A stretch of DNA of 64,000 nucleotides from Fidelibacterota bacterium (GTDB taxonomy: Bacteria > Marinisomatota > Marinisomatia > Marinisomatales > UBA1611): positions 1 through 64,000 of the forward strand of contig PBAR01000023.1 in NCBI GenBank assembly GCA_002718285.1, in the 5' to 3' direction. A model generated the notes under the pieces. That model had not been told where the DNA came from, did no database searches, and saw only the letters and a program-made list of their open reading frames with translations. This document shows positions 51,387 to 61,065 of this stretch, in pieces (within the stretch, counting starts at the first letter, position 1; the number at the start of each line of letters is the position of its first letter). The position numbers were made by a program, and so were the translations under genes.

Positions 51387-52500
51387 AATATAATTCTGAA
51401 TCGGTTTTAATGATTGTACCACCCAATGTTCCAATTATGAATCCATTATCAGATGTCTTATTAATATCAAATCCACCATCTCCATTGGTGTATATTGTGG
51501 TTGTATCTTCCATTGAACCCCATTTATGAACCCACGATCCCTTGTTTTTATGTTCCGCGGTCCAGGCAATACCACCACTAGATGTTGTTGTTATGGAAAA
51601 ATGAGGAATCCTTTCCATAAATTTCAGGCCTGACCATGATTTTTCTTCAACCTTTTCACCATCTTCGTCAACCTTCATATAAAGAACCTTTGCAACAGCA
51701 CCACAGGTACTAATGTCATAATTATGGCGGCACATGTCACCTATCATTGCATATCCGCCATTTTCAAGGGCCACCACATCATCTGCTTTTTCCATATAAG
51801 GGCCACCATAAGTCTTTTCCCATATCAACCCACCATTCTTTTTCAATTTTAATATCCAAAAATCCTTATAGTACATAAAGTTAAATGCACAATCATATGA
51901 TTGATTACCATGGCTTTTTTCACCGACTACAATTAGCATTTCATCATTAGACTCTGTTATCGATCTAAAAATATCATCCTCACAATTTGTACCAAAATAT
52001 TTATGGGTTAAGATATTTCCTTGCGGACTAAATTTGACAAACTTTGCCTGCCCGCCACTGGGACCTCCAACGGCATAATAATTTCCATTGCTATGCTGAA
52101 TTACATCTTCATAGTTCGGATATTGGCCGGCTTCACTGTTTTTCCATTCTTCGACACCATTTGAATCGGCTTTTACGATTCCTTCCCAGCTCGCATATAG
52201 ATAGCCACCATCGTTAGTTTGGATAACTGCCCTAGTTAAACCAAAAGATCCTAAACTATATGTATTTTGCCATTCTTCATTACCGTACTTATCTAGTTTC
52301 ATGAGCCAAGCCTTCCCACCTTGGCCTCCTGCTATGATATACCCTTCGTCTTTCGTCTGTCTAACTGCACTTTTGGAATTTCCGATATTTTTTTCGAATG
52401 TAATGATAGGATCTGATTTCTCTTCTGATAAATTTTGATTTTCTTCACATCCCCAAAAACCTAATACAATAAATGGTAAAAATAAGATATACTTAATCAT
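51361..52500 (-). CDS. Lipoprotein with repeated beta-propeller-type blades
   Basis: The roughly 379-residue protein starts at ATG 52500 (IKYILFLPFIVLGFWGCEEN, a lipoprotein signal with lipobox LGFWGC). Repeats such as VRQTKDEGYIIAGGQGGKAW, QTNDGGYLYASW and NKTSDNGFIIGTLGGT follow the pattern of a propeller seen in FCB surface proteins (delta-60-like repeats). Function unknown. It is first in a run with the ThuA gene (26-base overlap) and the Gfo/Idh gene. Confidence 0.7.
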   Translation of the reverse strand: MIKYILFLPFIVLGFWGCEENQNLSEEKSDPIITFEKNIGNSKSAVRQTKDEGYIIAGGQGGKAWLMKLDKYGNEEWQNTYSLGSFGLTRAVIQTNDGGYLYASWEGIVKADSNGVEEWKNSEAGQYPNYEDVIQHSNGNYYAVGGPSGGQAKFVKFSPQGNILTHKYFGTNCEDDIFRSITESNDEMLIVVGEKSHGNQSYDCAFNFMYYKDFWILKLKKNGGLIWEKTYGGPYMEKADDVVALENGGYAMIGDMCRHNYDISTCGAVAKVLYMKVDEDGEKVEEKSWSGLKFMERIPHFSITTTSSGGIAWTAEHKNKGSWVHKWGSMEDTTTIYTNGDGGFDINKTSDNGFIIGTLGGTIIKTDSELYYETEIGIE

Positions 52501-52734
52501 ATGCAAATCTACCCATTATTTGTGAGGTTAGATTAGTCATGTATTTGAAAAAACCTTATTTATTCTAAAATCTTTGTTTATAGAAACACATTAAGAATAT
52601 ATTTTTATATAAACATGAACATTCAATAATATTCACAGTATTGTCATATTCTAATATTTTATTTGTTCTATGCATCCGTGAATAGTAGAAAGAATCTGGA
52701 TTATTAGACTAATTAATTTATATTTTCCCCGGCT

Positions 52735-52762
52735 TTGAAATAATAAAAATTGATCTTATAAA
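52735..52762 (+). promoter_or_regulatory. Sigma-70-like promoter of htpG
   Basis: TTGAAA (52735-52740), 16-base spacer, TATAAA (52757-52762), close to the TTGACA/TATAAT consensus. Transcription would start near 52770, about 30 bases before the TTG start, with an AAAGGAGAA ribosome-binding site at 52788-52796. No CIRCE-type inverted repeat is seen. Confidence 0.5.
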
Positions 52763-52800
52763 TAATATTTATGTGATTTAATTCATAAAAGGAGAATACT

Positions 52801-54666
52801 TTGTCACAGCATACTTTTCAAACCGAAGTAAGTCAATTACTAAAACTAATTATTCATTCTCTTTATTCTCATAAAGAGATCTTCCTAAGAGAACTTATAT
52901 CAAATTCTTCAGATGCCTTGGATAAATTGAGGTATTTAACATTGACAAAAGAAGAATTTAAATCATTGCCATTTGATCCAAAAATAAATCTTGAATTCAA
53001 TGATGGTGATCAGCCAACACTTACCATTTCTGATACAGGTATTGGAATGAGCAAAAAAGAACTCCAGGATAATTTGGGCACAATAGCTAGATCTGGTACA
53101 AAAAACTTTCTAACAAAACTTTCTGGAGACGCAAAAAAAGATTCTCAGTTGATCGGTCAGTTTGGAGTTGGCTTTTATTCGAGTTTTATGGTTGCAGAAA
53201 GAGTAGATGTTGTAAGTAAAAAAGCTGGAAATAAAGAATCATGGAAATGGACCAGTGATGGACAGTCTGGATTTGATATTGTTAAGGATGTGAAAAAAGA
53301 TAATGGAACTATTATCACTTTACATCTAAATGATGAAGGGAAGGAATTTGCAAGCCGATGGCAAATAGAAACTCTGGTGAAAAAATATTCCGATCATATA
53401 GATTTTCCTATTTTTCTTACCTATCCCGAAATTGATTATGATAAAGATGGTAATGAAAAAAGCAGAGATATCAAAACAAACCAGGTTAATGATGCAAAAG
53501 CTTTTTGGACTCGATCAAAAAATGAATTAAAAAAGAAAGATTACAGGGAATTTTATAAATCTATGTCTAATGATATACAAGATCCTTTTGATTGGATTCA
53601 TTTTAGGGCAGAAGGAAACCTGGAGTTTACAATCTTGTTTTTTATACCAAAAAAAGCTTCTCCTGATATCTATAGAGCTGATTACCAGTCTGGTGTAAAG
53701 CTCTATGTAAATCGTGTATTTATTACTGAAGATGATAAAGAATTGCTTCCTACTTGGCTCAGATTTGTGAGGGGCATTATTGATTCATCAGATCTTCCAT
53801 TGAACGTAAGCCGTGAAATCCTTCAGCAGAATCGGATCATGGCAAAAATTCGTTCAAACTCTGTGAAAAAAATACTGGATAAACTCAAAACAATATCTGG
53901 TAATAAAGATAAATATTCTGAATTTTTTGAACAATACGGTCGATTAATAAAAGAAGGAGTCTATCAAGATTTTGAACATAAAGAAGCATTGACAGAACTA
54001 CTCAGGTTTAAGTCAACAAAAGAAGAAGGTTTAGTTTCACTCCGCGATTATAGTGGCAGGATGAAAGATGATCAGAAGTCTATTTATTATATTACAGGAC
54101 AGAACAAAATTTCTTTACAGAACTCCCCGCTTCTTGAGATGTATGAGAAAAAGGATATTGAAGTACTGATTTTAGATGATGAAATTGATGAGATAATTAT
54201 AACAGGAGTACCTAAATACGATGAAAAAGAACTCAAATCAGTAAATCGTAGCGGGGCAGCTAATGATTTTTCAGATGATAATGAAAAGGAAAATGAGAAG
54301 TCTCTTAAGCCAGTATTAAAAAAGATAAAAAAATTATTAGAAGAAAAGGTGAAGGATGTTAAAATATCAAATCGACTTAGTGATTCACCATCCTGTATAG
54401 TAGCTGATGAAAATGACCCAACAGCACAGATGCAGGAAATGCTGCGATCTATGGGACAGACTGATATGCCTCAGATAAAACCAATACTAGAGATTAACCC
54501 ATCACATGAAATTGTGTTAAAATTAAAAGAGAAGACTAAACAAAAATCATTTAATGATATAGCACTACTCCTCTATGAACAGGCACTTATTCAGGAAGGA
54601 GTACAGCTTGATGATCCAGCAGCATTTGTTAAGCGGTTGAATAGTTTTGTTGCTAAAACATTTTGA
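52801..54666 (+). CDS. htpG: Molecular chaperone HtpG (Hsp90)
   Basis: The 621-residue protein has SQHTFQTEVSQLLKLIIHSL, KEIFLRELISNSSDALDK, ISDTGIGMSKKEL and GQFGVGFYSSFMV, the N-terminal ATPase site. VNRVFITEDDKELLPTWLR and SREILQQN are in the middle domain, and a C-terminal dimer region follows. It starts with TTG, which has a strong AAAGGAGAA at the right spacing; the ATG alternatives are far inside. It is the ATP-driven chaperone of stress recovery, transcribed alone from the promoter above. Confidence 0.97.
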   Translation: MSQHTFQTEVSQLLKLIIHSLYSHKEIFLRELISNSSDALDKLRYLTLTKEEFKSLPFDPKINLEFNDGDQPTLTISDTGIGMSKKELQDNLGTIARSGTKNFLTKLSGDAKKDSQLIGQFGVGFYSSFMVAERVDVVSKKAGNKESWKWTSDGQSGFDIVKDVKKDNGTIITLHLNDEGKEFASRWQIETLVKKYSDHIDFPIFLTYPEIDYDKDGNEKSRDIKTNQVNDAKAFWTRSKNELKKKDYREFYKSMSNDIQDPFDWIHFRAEGNLEFTILFFIPKKASPDIYRADYQSGVKLYVNRVFITEDDKELLPTWLRFVRGIIDSSDLPLNVSREILQQNRIMAKIRSNSVKKILDKLKTISGNKDKYSEFFEQYGRLIKEGVYQDFEHKEALTELLRFKSTKEEGLVSLRDYSGRMKDDQKSIYYITGQNKISLQNSPLLEMYEKKDIEVLILDDEIDEIIITGVPKYDEKELKSVNRSGAANDFSDDNEKENEKSLKPVLKKIKKLLEEKVKDVKISNRLSDSPSCIVADENDPTAQMQEMLRSMGQTDMPQIKPILEINPSHEIVLKLKEKTKQKSFNDIALLLYEQALIQEGVQLDDPAAFVKRLNSFVAKTF

Positions 54667-54933
54667 TAAATAATTCTTGAAACACTTTATTTGTAGAAAA
54701 AGTCTGGATTATAATTTAAATTTTTGTTATGCTTAATTATTTAGCATTATTTTTAAATTGTACTTTTTTAATTATCTGTCCAACTCCTTAATTTTTTAGT
54801 TATTTAATAATTATTTAAAAATTATAACATTTGCAGTTGCGCAATGAACTTAAGTACCTTTATAATCATTAGCCTTTTTTGGCGAAATTTTTGGAAAGAA
54901 GATTTTGAGGATATAAGGCGACAAATAAGATTA
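54667..54933. other. Non-coding AT-rich stretch after htpG
   Basis: No gene is credible here. A weak stem ATGCT/AGCAT (54729-54747) with a T-rich tail may end the htpG transcript. The remainder is AT-rich and leads into the double hairpin listed next. Confidence 0.5.
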
Positions 54934-55007
54934 AATTGAACTAATACTTTAAGTTCAATTAAGGAGATAAGGCTTCGGGTTGGCGCTAGAAGCCTTTTCT
55001 TTTTTTC
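54934..55007 (+). ncRNA. Possible small RNA 3' end: two hairpins with terminator before tmRNA
   Basis: A 9-base-pair stem (54934-54942 with 54952-54960) is followed at once by an 8-base-pair stem AAGGCTTC/GAAGCCTT (54969-54976, 54989-54996) with a T-run to 55007. The second is a proper rho-independent terminator for a plus-strand transcript, but the nearest gene, htpG, ends 270 bases earlier. A small RNA that starts within 54750-54930, or a long htpG trailer, would explain it. No known RNA family was recognised. Confidence 0.4.
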
Positions 55008-55044
55008 CAATTTAAAGTATTACTTTAATATGCTTTTTGAAAAT

Positions 55045-55394
55045 GGGGGCGATCGGTATCGACGGGGCAAGAGATGCGTCGGACTGCACGCGGAGGATGA
55101 TAGTTACCTCCTTAATCACCTGTCACAATCTTAGTTGCCGATTACGGCTACATGGCTGCTGCTTAAATAGTGGTCCGTTCCAGATCTAATTCGTCTATGG
55201 TTAGGTCCAGGAACGTCATTTACATAGGCTAGTTCTAAATATACCTGTGGATTTAGAATAAAAACTTAGCAGGTTGGTTCTGCCTGATTTTTGTCTCTGA
55301 TAAAAGGTAGAATAAGATCTTAATCAGATGACTAAGCATGTAGATGTCTACCGTTACTCTGTTTCGGACGGGAGTTCGATTCTCCCCGCCTCCA
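55045..55394 (+). ncRNA. ssrA: tmRNA (transfer-messenger RNA)
   Basis: The acceptor halves GGGGGCG (55045-55051) and CGCCTCC (55387-55393) pair with one G-U. The 5' GATCGGTATCGACGGGG and the 3' T arm GGAGTTCGATTCTCC are typical. CCA is not encoded. The upstream element TTAGTT precedes the resume codon GCC at 55137. The encoded tag is ADYGYMAAA, ending at TAA 55164-55166; after the charged Ala the added peptide is AADYGYMAAA. It rescues stalled ribosomes and marks products for proteolysis. A TAATAT box at 55026 may be its -10. Confidence 0.96.
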
Positions 55395-55402
55395 CATAGC
55401 TA

Positions 55403-58021
55403 TTAGAAAGATATATTCAAGAATAAAGCTGGTGTAATCCCAAACATAGATACGTCTGTGACAGTTAAAACTGGCGTGTAGGGATTATAACGTTTATGGC
55501 TAATATTTTTTTTGTTATATAGGTTATATACTGAAATCCCTGTATGAATATTTGTTGCAAATAATTTAATATTTGTAGAAGCACTTATATCCAAATGATG
55601 TATGGGTTTTAAACGTTTATTATTTTTATTCCTGATAACTGAAATAATTTGATTTGAATTATCGATATCGTTTATTTCTGTATAGACGAGCCCGCTTGAG
55701 TAAACCCAATTTGCCGTCAGATCCCAGTCTCCGATTCTAGTGATAATAACTGATTTTATTTCATGAGTTTTATCATGGTTTCCTGGAAAAATTTCGCCAT
55801 TATTTAAATTTGGAAAATCAAAGAATGTCTTATTAAATAAATAGGATAACCAGCCAGTAACCAGTCCTTCTTTTTTACGGATTAAAAACTCAGTTCCATT
55901 TGAATATCCAGATCCATATAAATTTTGTTCTCTATTATTTAAAGGTGGATATAATGAATTTTGAAATCGGATTAGTTTCTCTGAAGATCTATGATATATT
56001 TCTGTGGTGATGCTATAATGCAAATAATCCAAGTTTAATCCTAGATGATAATTAATAGAAGAACTGTTAGGAACATTTTTTGAAGACAGTATCCACATGC
56101 CATCTGTACCCCGTGTAGAATAATTACTATTAAACTGATGGATAAACTGGAAGTGTTTTCCCAAGGAACCTTCAAGAGTAATATTATTAAATTTTTTGAT
56201 TATGGAAAATCTGGGAGCCGAATTTAGATTAGATAATTCAGAATAATATGAAAATCTAATTCCAGATTGAATAATATAATTATTTAAAACTGTCCATCTA
56301 TCTTGGATATAAAAAAAATATAAATCACTAGTTTGGTTAAATTGATAGGTTGTATCAGAATTCTCATCTTTTTTTAGGTCATGGAATTTTAGATTATAAA
56401 GTGAGCCGCCAAAACCTGTTAGAATTTTGTGGCTATTAAATCCTTTATATCTACCATGAAAATTAAATGTAATATCATCAAAATTATTATTTTCACTTGA
56501 TGACGCAATCCGTTTGGAATCTTTTTTTACGATTGCAGTTTGATTCGAATTATATTTACTGGAATAAGAATAATTAGAAATAGTCAGTTTTGATTCTGTG
56601 ACATGATTCCAGTGTTTATTCCAATTCAGGCTTATTCCCTTATTGCTCCATTCTGTATTTTGTTGAGTTATAGAAGTGTCATATCCAAATGTAGTTTGAA
56701 ACCCGAAAAATTTTCTTGATTCACTTATAGAATCTTTACCAGAAGATAAAGTAATACTAATTTTACTTTTTTCAGAAACCATATAAGAAAATTTACTGTT
56801 CAAGTCATCATAGAAAAAATTCGGGTTATATGAAGTAGTTTGATTTTTCGAAGTATCCGCACTCTCTCCGATAAGATCAAATTGGTTATCTCCTGTGATA
56901 AAATTTTTTATTGAATTATATAATTCTGTTTGGTTGGTAGACTTTCTTAAGTTAAATATCCAGCTTCCACGATTAAAAATCGGAAGCTCAATAGAAAATC
57001 CATGGCTCATTAAATTACCATAAACAGAACCCTTTGGTTTTATACTGTTTCCATTCCTGGTTGTTAATTCAATTACGCTTGAGATTCTTCCACCAAATTG
57101 TGCAGGGAAACTTCCTTTATATACCTGGATATCTTTAATAGTATTGGCATTGATACCGCTTACAAATCCAAATAAATGTCCAGTATGATAAATGGGCATA
57201 CCATCAATAAGAATTAGATTTTGATCGGAATTTCCGCCTCTGATATAAAGATCTGAAGTTCCACCGATCCCAAATTGAATTCCTGGTAGCAATTGAAGAG
57301 ATCTGAAGATATCCACTTCACCCAAATTTGGAAGTGTAGTTATGTGTCTAGGAGAAAATGAAATTTTTCCTGGTGTATCTGATCGGTCCATAAATTCTCT
57401 ATTCTTTGCTGTAATCCAGACTCCTGTCGATGAAATAACCCTTGGTTTTAGATCGATGTTGAGTACTTTGTATTCATCTCTGGGAAAACTCAACGAAATC
57501 CCCTTGGTTCTATAACCAATGTAGGAAACAAATAGGGAACAAGATTTAATAGGAATATTAACAAAAGAGAATGTCCCTTCTGGAGTAGAAATATCTCCAA
57601 TCCCTATATTGGGAATATAGATATTAGCGTGTGGAATTGTTTCACCAGTTTCCATATCAGTTACAAGTCCTGATAGACCAAACTGATAGGGTTTTTTGGA
57701 TCTAAATACTGTGAATTGGTTTCCTCTCATTTCCCATACTAGATCTGTGGAAAATAATACTCTGTCCATGGCATCAATTTTTGGACATGAATCACATTCG
57801 GCTGTAATAAAAACATCCTTCACTGCTTCATCAGTAAAAATAACGGGGATTTTATAAATGTCGGTTATTTGTCTTAATACATTTCCAAGTGGTTCTTTAT
57901 CAAAGGTGAATGAAATAGAATCCTGCATTTCTCCTTTCAATTGGCAAAACAATGCCGCAAAAAGGGGAAAAAGTGGAAATTTTGTAGATGTTAAACTAAA
58001 AGATAGTGCACGTTTCACCAT
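55403..58021 (-). CDS. TonB-dependent receptor with STN domain (FecA-type transducer)
   Basis: The start is ATG 58021 (MVKRALSFSLTSTKF); a TTG one codon earlier is less likely. The protein is about 872 residues. Signal peptide, then an STN/secretin-N-like signalling domain (ISFTFDKEPLGNVLRQITD, about 38-110), a carboxypeptidase-regulatory-like domain (GLSGLVTDMETGETIPHANI, about 115-200), a plug (RSLQLLPGIQFGIGGTSDLYIRGG) and a barrel ending SMFGITPALFLNISF. The STN domain reports ligand binding to the FecR protein encoded just upstream (26-base overlap). Likely substrate is a metal complex or other TonB-driven cargo. Confidence 0.92.
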   Translation of the reverse strand: MVKRALSFSLTSTKFPLFPLFAALFCQLKGEMQDSISFTFDKEPLGNVLRQITDIYKIPVIFTDEAVKDVFITAECDSCPKIDAMDRVLFSTDLVWEMRGNQFTVFRSKKPYQFGLSGLVTDMETGETIPHANIYIPNIGIGDISTPEGTFSFVNIPIKSCSLFVSYIGYRTKGISLSFPRDEYKVLNIDLKPRVISSTGVWITAKNREFMDRSDTPGKISFSPRHITTLPNLGEVDIFRSLQLLPGIQFGIGGTSDLYIRGGNSDQNLILIDGMPIYHTGHLFGFVSGINANTIKDIQVYKGSFPAQFGGRISSVIELTTRNGNSIKPKGSVYGNLMSHGFSIELPIFNRGSWIFNLRKSTNQTELYNSIKNFITGDNQFDLIGESADTSKNQTTSYNPNFFYDDLNSKFSYMVSEKSKISITLSSGKDSISESRKFFGFQTTFGYDTSITQQNTEWSNKGISLNWNKHWNHVTESKLTISNYSYSSKYNSNQTAIVKKDSKRIASSSENNNFDDITFNFHGRYKGFNSHKILTGFGGSLYNLKFHDLKKDENSDTTYQFNQTSDLYFFYIQDRWTVLNNYIIQSGIRFSYYSELSNLNSAPRFSIIKKFNNITLEGSLGKHFQFIHQFNSNYSTRGTDGMWILSSKNVPNSSSINYHLGLNLDYLHYSITTEIYHRSSEKLIRFQNSLYPPLNNREQNLYGSGYSNGTEFLIRKKEGLVTGWLSYLFNKTFFDFPNLNNGEIFPGNHDKTHEIKSVIITRIGDWDLTANWVYSSGLVYTEINDIDNSNQIISVIRNKNNKRLKPIHHLDISASTNIKLFATNIHTGISVYNLYNKKNISHKRYNPYTPVLTVTDVSMFGITPALFLNISF

Positions 58022-58913
58022 CAAATTTAAACTCCTGCTGAGTCAATAGTGAAATAGTGCTTAATACAGAGTTTAAATCAGTTGCATCTAAAACACCGGT
58101 TATGGTGATATTTGCAAAGGATGGTTTGGAAAATATAAAAGATATATCAAATATACGTTCAATTTCATTGCACACTGTTCGTAGAGGGGTTTTTTCAAAA
58201 ACCATTTTATTGTAGATCCAGTCTGGATAATTAGCGTAGGATTTGATTACAGGACCAAGATGTGATTCAGATGGCTTAAAGTTGATCCTTTCACCCTGTT
58301 TTAATATAACAGATTTAGTTTTATTTGAGACCTGGACAACTCCAGTATTTACTCCTACTTCAAAGTTTTCTGGACGAGCAAGAATGTTAAAGCTTGTACC
58401 TAATACTTCTACTTTACCATGATCTGTATGAATTAAAAAAGGAAAACGGCCTGGCTGAACTTTAAAAAAAGCTTCACCTTTCAGTCGCACATCCCGATTT
58501 TTATTATTAAAATTTGTTTTATAAGTAATTTTACTTCCAGAATTAAGAGTAACAGAAGATCCATCACTTAAAAGTACAGTTTCAAACATTCCTGGTCCTG
58601 TGAATACAGTTTCTGTGGCAAATAGCTGGTATAGAATAGATGAACAGACCAAAGTAACAAAAAGCATCATGGATATAGCATAAGATAGACGAGGTCGCCA
58701 CCTAAATATAGGAAGTACCTTGATTTGATTTTGATTAATATGCACTTCTCTATCAGAAATATCTATACGCTGTTCTAGACGTATCCATGCGTCATCTAAC
58801 TCTGGTGTTGTTGGTAGATCACTGAAAACACTTTCTTTCCAAATCAACCTTTCGTATTTATCAAATCTTCTCATTGTCTTGGAATAAACGTTTCTTTCTT
58901 CAAAATTACTCAC
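57996..58913 (-). CDS. FecR-family anti-sigma / transmembrane sensor
   Basis: It starts at GTG 58913, overlapping the sigma-factor stop (GTGA). The 305-residue protein has a cytoplasmic N-terminus (about 1-75), one transmembrane helix (SYAISMMLFVTLVCSSILYQ), a FecR domain (FETVLLSDGSSVTLNSGSK, RDVRLKGEAFFKVQPGRFPF, KVEVLGTSFNILAR) and a C-terminal DUF4974 unit (FEKTPLRTVCNEIERIFDIS). It would transmit the receptor signal to the ECF sigma factor. All three genes run sigma, FecR, receptor on one strand. Confidence 0.93.
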   Translation of the reverse strand: MSNFEERNVYSKTMRRFDKYERLIWKESVFSDLPTTPELDDAWIRLEQRIDISDREVHINQNQIKVLPIFRWRPRLSYAISMMLFVTLVCSSILYQLFATETVFTGPGMFETVLLSDGSSVTLNSGSKITYKTNFNNKNRDVRLKGEAFFKVQPGRFPFLIHTDHGKVEVLGTSFNILARPENFEVGVNTGVVQVSNKTKSVILKQGERINFKPSESHLGPVIKSYANYPDWIYNKMVFEKTPLRTVCNEIERIFDISFIFSKPSFANITITGVLDATDLNSVLSTISLLTQQEFKFDGETCTIF

Positions 58914-59455
58914 AGATAATTAATAAGATTTTTCTTTAAGATTTTTATAGCTCTATAGATTTGATTTTCAACAGTTCGTATACTAAGATTAAGGATTTCT
59001 GAAATTTCTGGATTTGATTTTTTATCTATGCGGCTAAGTATAAAAATATTTCGGCATCTTTCCGGAAGTTTTTCGGTTACTATTCTTTGAATTTCTTCTT
59101 TCAATGCTTGACCTTGATTTATCATTTCAGGATCAGGTGATTCAGAACTAACATAATCTGATACAGATTCTTGATGTCGTTGCCGGACTTCTAGATGACG
59201 GAAATGGTCATTGCAAAGATTAGAACTGATACGGGAAATAAGAGAAAAGAAAGACTTTTTTGGCTTTAAAGATTCGCGCGTTTTCCAAACACGAAGAAAT
59301 GTCTCTTGAGTAATATCATCTGCTAAATCCGTGTCTTTCATCCGGTAAGCCACGAATCGAAATAATGATTCATGATAATTATAAAATAGCTTTTGAAAAG
59401 CGGATTTATCGCCATCTTTAACCTTTTCCAAAATATGTTGTTCTTTATCTTTCAT
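58910..59455 (-). CDS. ECF-type RNA polymerase sigma factor (FecI-like)
   Basis: The 181-residue protein has sigma region 2 (AFQKLFYNYHESLFRFVAYR, DLADDITQETFLRVWK) and region 4 (LPERCRNIFILSRIDKKSN, EIAEIL-like ISEILNLSIRTVENQIYRA). It is the first gene of the cell-surface signalling unit, 95 bases from a divergent operon of envelope proteins. It is expected to direct transcription of the receptor and perhaps its own operon. Confidence 0.95.
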   Translation of the reverse strand: MKDKEQHILEKVKDGDKSAFQKLFYNYHESLFRFVAYRMKDTDLADDITQETFLRVWKTRESLKPKKSFFSLISRISSNLCNDHFRHLEVRQRHQESVSDYVSSESPDPEMINQGQALKEEIQRIVTEKLPERCRNIFILSRIDKKSNPEISEILNLSIRTVENQIYRAIKILKKNLINYL

Positions 59456-59619
59456 CGAAGGTTTATTATGAATTTACTTTTTCTAAGAAAAGAACAAAAT
59501 GACATAAAAGATAAAAACAAAATTTTTACCATCTAAAATTTTATATCTAAATGAAAAAATTGATCTCTTTGATGAATAATGGTCTGACTTGGGCTAAATT
59601 CAAAGGAATGAAAATTTTA

Positions 59620-60594
59620 ATGAAAATCAAAGAATCCAACTATATTGTAGTTATTCTGCTATTAGTTTTTGCAAGTGGCTGTTCCAGTATTTTTATACCT
59701 CGGTATGAAAATGTTATTTATAATGACCGACAACCTTTAATTTCAGTTACTTACGATTATGGAGAGATAGAATTACGGCTACCTTTATTTTATCCCCGTT
59801 ATCGTCCGAAACAGATTGCATTTCAGGTTTATTCTGCGGGGGATACAACATTTCCTCTGATATCTGTTATGGAGGATCCCTTAGATGAGATAGTTTTATT
59901 TTTACCTCATGGTGTTTTGGAATTAAAAGACTCAACGAATTTAATAAAGGTGATGCCGCAGGATTATGATTTTCGGTCTTTCTATATTCCTTTTAAAGGT
60001 ATTAATGCGGGTCAAATATCTCTTCCAAGAAAAGCAATAGATTTTAAGCCTCTTATTGTTAGGGGTATTGTAACCCTGGCTAGAAATGATAGTATAATAT
60101 CTGGTGTAGATCTTTCAGTGCAAGTGTTTCCAGCTACTTTAGCAACTACAAAATCGGATAAAAATGGTATGTTTGAAATGGGTATTCCTGGTGAATTTAT
60201 GAAATCAACGAATATTGAATTAGTTGCTGGTTCTAATCTAATATTTAAAACTTTCCGCCAAAAACTTGACTATAGCAATACGAAAGGGATTTACCAGTAT
60301 GTACGTATTGGACCTAGTAAAACACTTGAAGAACCGATTTATTTAACCAATAAAAAGCGTGTTCATTTTCGAGATAATCCGGATATTGGTTCCAAAACAA
60401 AATTTCTTCTTGAAGAAGGTGAATCTGTTTCTGTCAAGCGTACGACCAGAGGAGAATATTTTGGGGATATTGAAGTTTTGCTTCAAGATGGGAAATTGGT
60501 TGTTTTTGATGGATGGATCGCTAGAGAAGATCTTACTCTAATGCAACTGGAAAATATTTTTTCCAAGGAAAATAATAATGAAAATATGGAGTAA
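59620..60594 (+). CDS. Lipoprotein with Ig-like and SH3-like regions, unknown function
   Basis: The start is set at ATG 59620 (KIKESNYIVVILLLVFASGC), which gives a normal lipobox signal and lies after an AAAGGA. An ATG at 59551 would add 23 residues. The protein is about 324 residues. The mature part is beta-rich: a domain with RYENVIYNDRQPLISVTYDY, an Ig-like repeat with VQVFPATLATTKSDKNGMFE, and an SH3-like end (SVKRTTRGEYFGDIEVLL). Not a family I recognise. It overlaps the PEGA gene by 17 bases; both face the periplasm. Confidence 0.6.
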   Translation: MKIKESNYIVVILLLVFASGCSSIFIPRYENVIYNDRQPLISVTYDYGEIELRLPLFYPRYRPKQIAFQVYSAGDTTFPLISVMEDPLDEIVLFLPHGVLELKDSTNLIKVMPQDYDFRSFYIPFKGINAGQISLPRKAIDFKPLIVRGIVTLARNDSIISGVDLSVQVFPATLATTKSDKNGMFEMGIPGEFMKSTNIELVAGSNLIFKTFRQKLDYSNTKGIYQYVRIGPSKTLEEPIYLTNKKRVHFRDNPDIGSKTKFLLEEGESVSVKRTTRGEYFGDIEVLLQDGKLVVFDGWIAREDLTLMQLENIFSKENNNENME

Positions 60595-61063
60595 AATTTT
60601 TATCTGTATTTTGGTTTATACCAGTAGTTTATTGAATGGGCAGATAGCGCTAAATATAAATGCTATACCTCGCCAAGTAGAAGTTTTTTTGGATGGTGAA
60701 TCAATTGGGAAAACACCAATTATGGGTTATCAAATATCACCTGGGCCTCATGACTTTGAGCTTACGAAAAAAGGATACGCACCTGTCACCTATTCATTGA
60801 TTGTAAACCCTTCACGGACAATTAATCTGGATTTTTACCTAAATCCAATTTATAAAATAAAATTTACTACGGAAGAGCAAGGTCTTACTTTTGAATTAAA
60901 TAAGAATCACCAGTGGCGCAAAAAAAAGATTAGAATTGAATTGGAGGCAGGAGAACATCTTCTTCGTGTCTACAAAAAAGATAAAGTGGTAGATGAGCAG
61001 ACTATCCTAGTTGATGAACCAAAGCATTTCAAATATTTTCTAAAGAAAAAATTATCTAACTAA
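60578..61063 (+). CDS. Exported PEGA-domain protein
   Basis: The 161-residue protein has a signal peptide (to LLNGQ) and a PEGA domain at about 28-75 (PRQVEVFLDGESIGKTPIMG, SPGPHDFELTKKGYAP). A second repeat-like beta half follows (LTFELNKNHQWRKKKIRIEL, EAGEHLLRVYKKDK). It probably adheres to the wall or to other envelope proteins. It sits between the lipoprotein and the DUF5683 gene, with the latter starting two bases after its stop. Confidence 0.8.
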   Translation: MKIWSKIFICILVYTSSLLNGQIALNINAIPRQVEVFLDGESIGKTPIMGYQISPGPHDFELTKKGYAPVTYSLIVNPSRTINLDFYLNPIYKIKFTTEEQGLTFELNKNHQWRKKKIRIELEAGEHLLRVYKKDKVVDEQTILVDEPKHFKYFLKKKLSN

Positions 61064-61065
61064 AA

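Noticed and set aside
54822..55010. Small minus-strand reading frame of 62 codons
   Set aside because: It overlaps the double hairpin and terminator of the plus strand, has no ribosome-binding site and no recognisable sequence.
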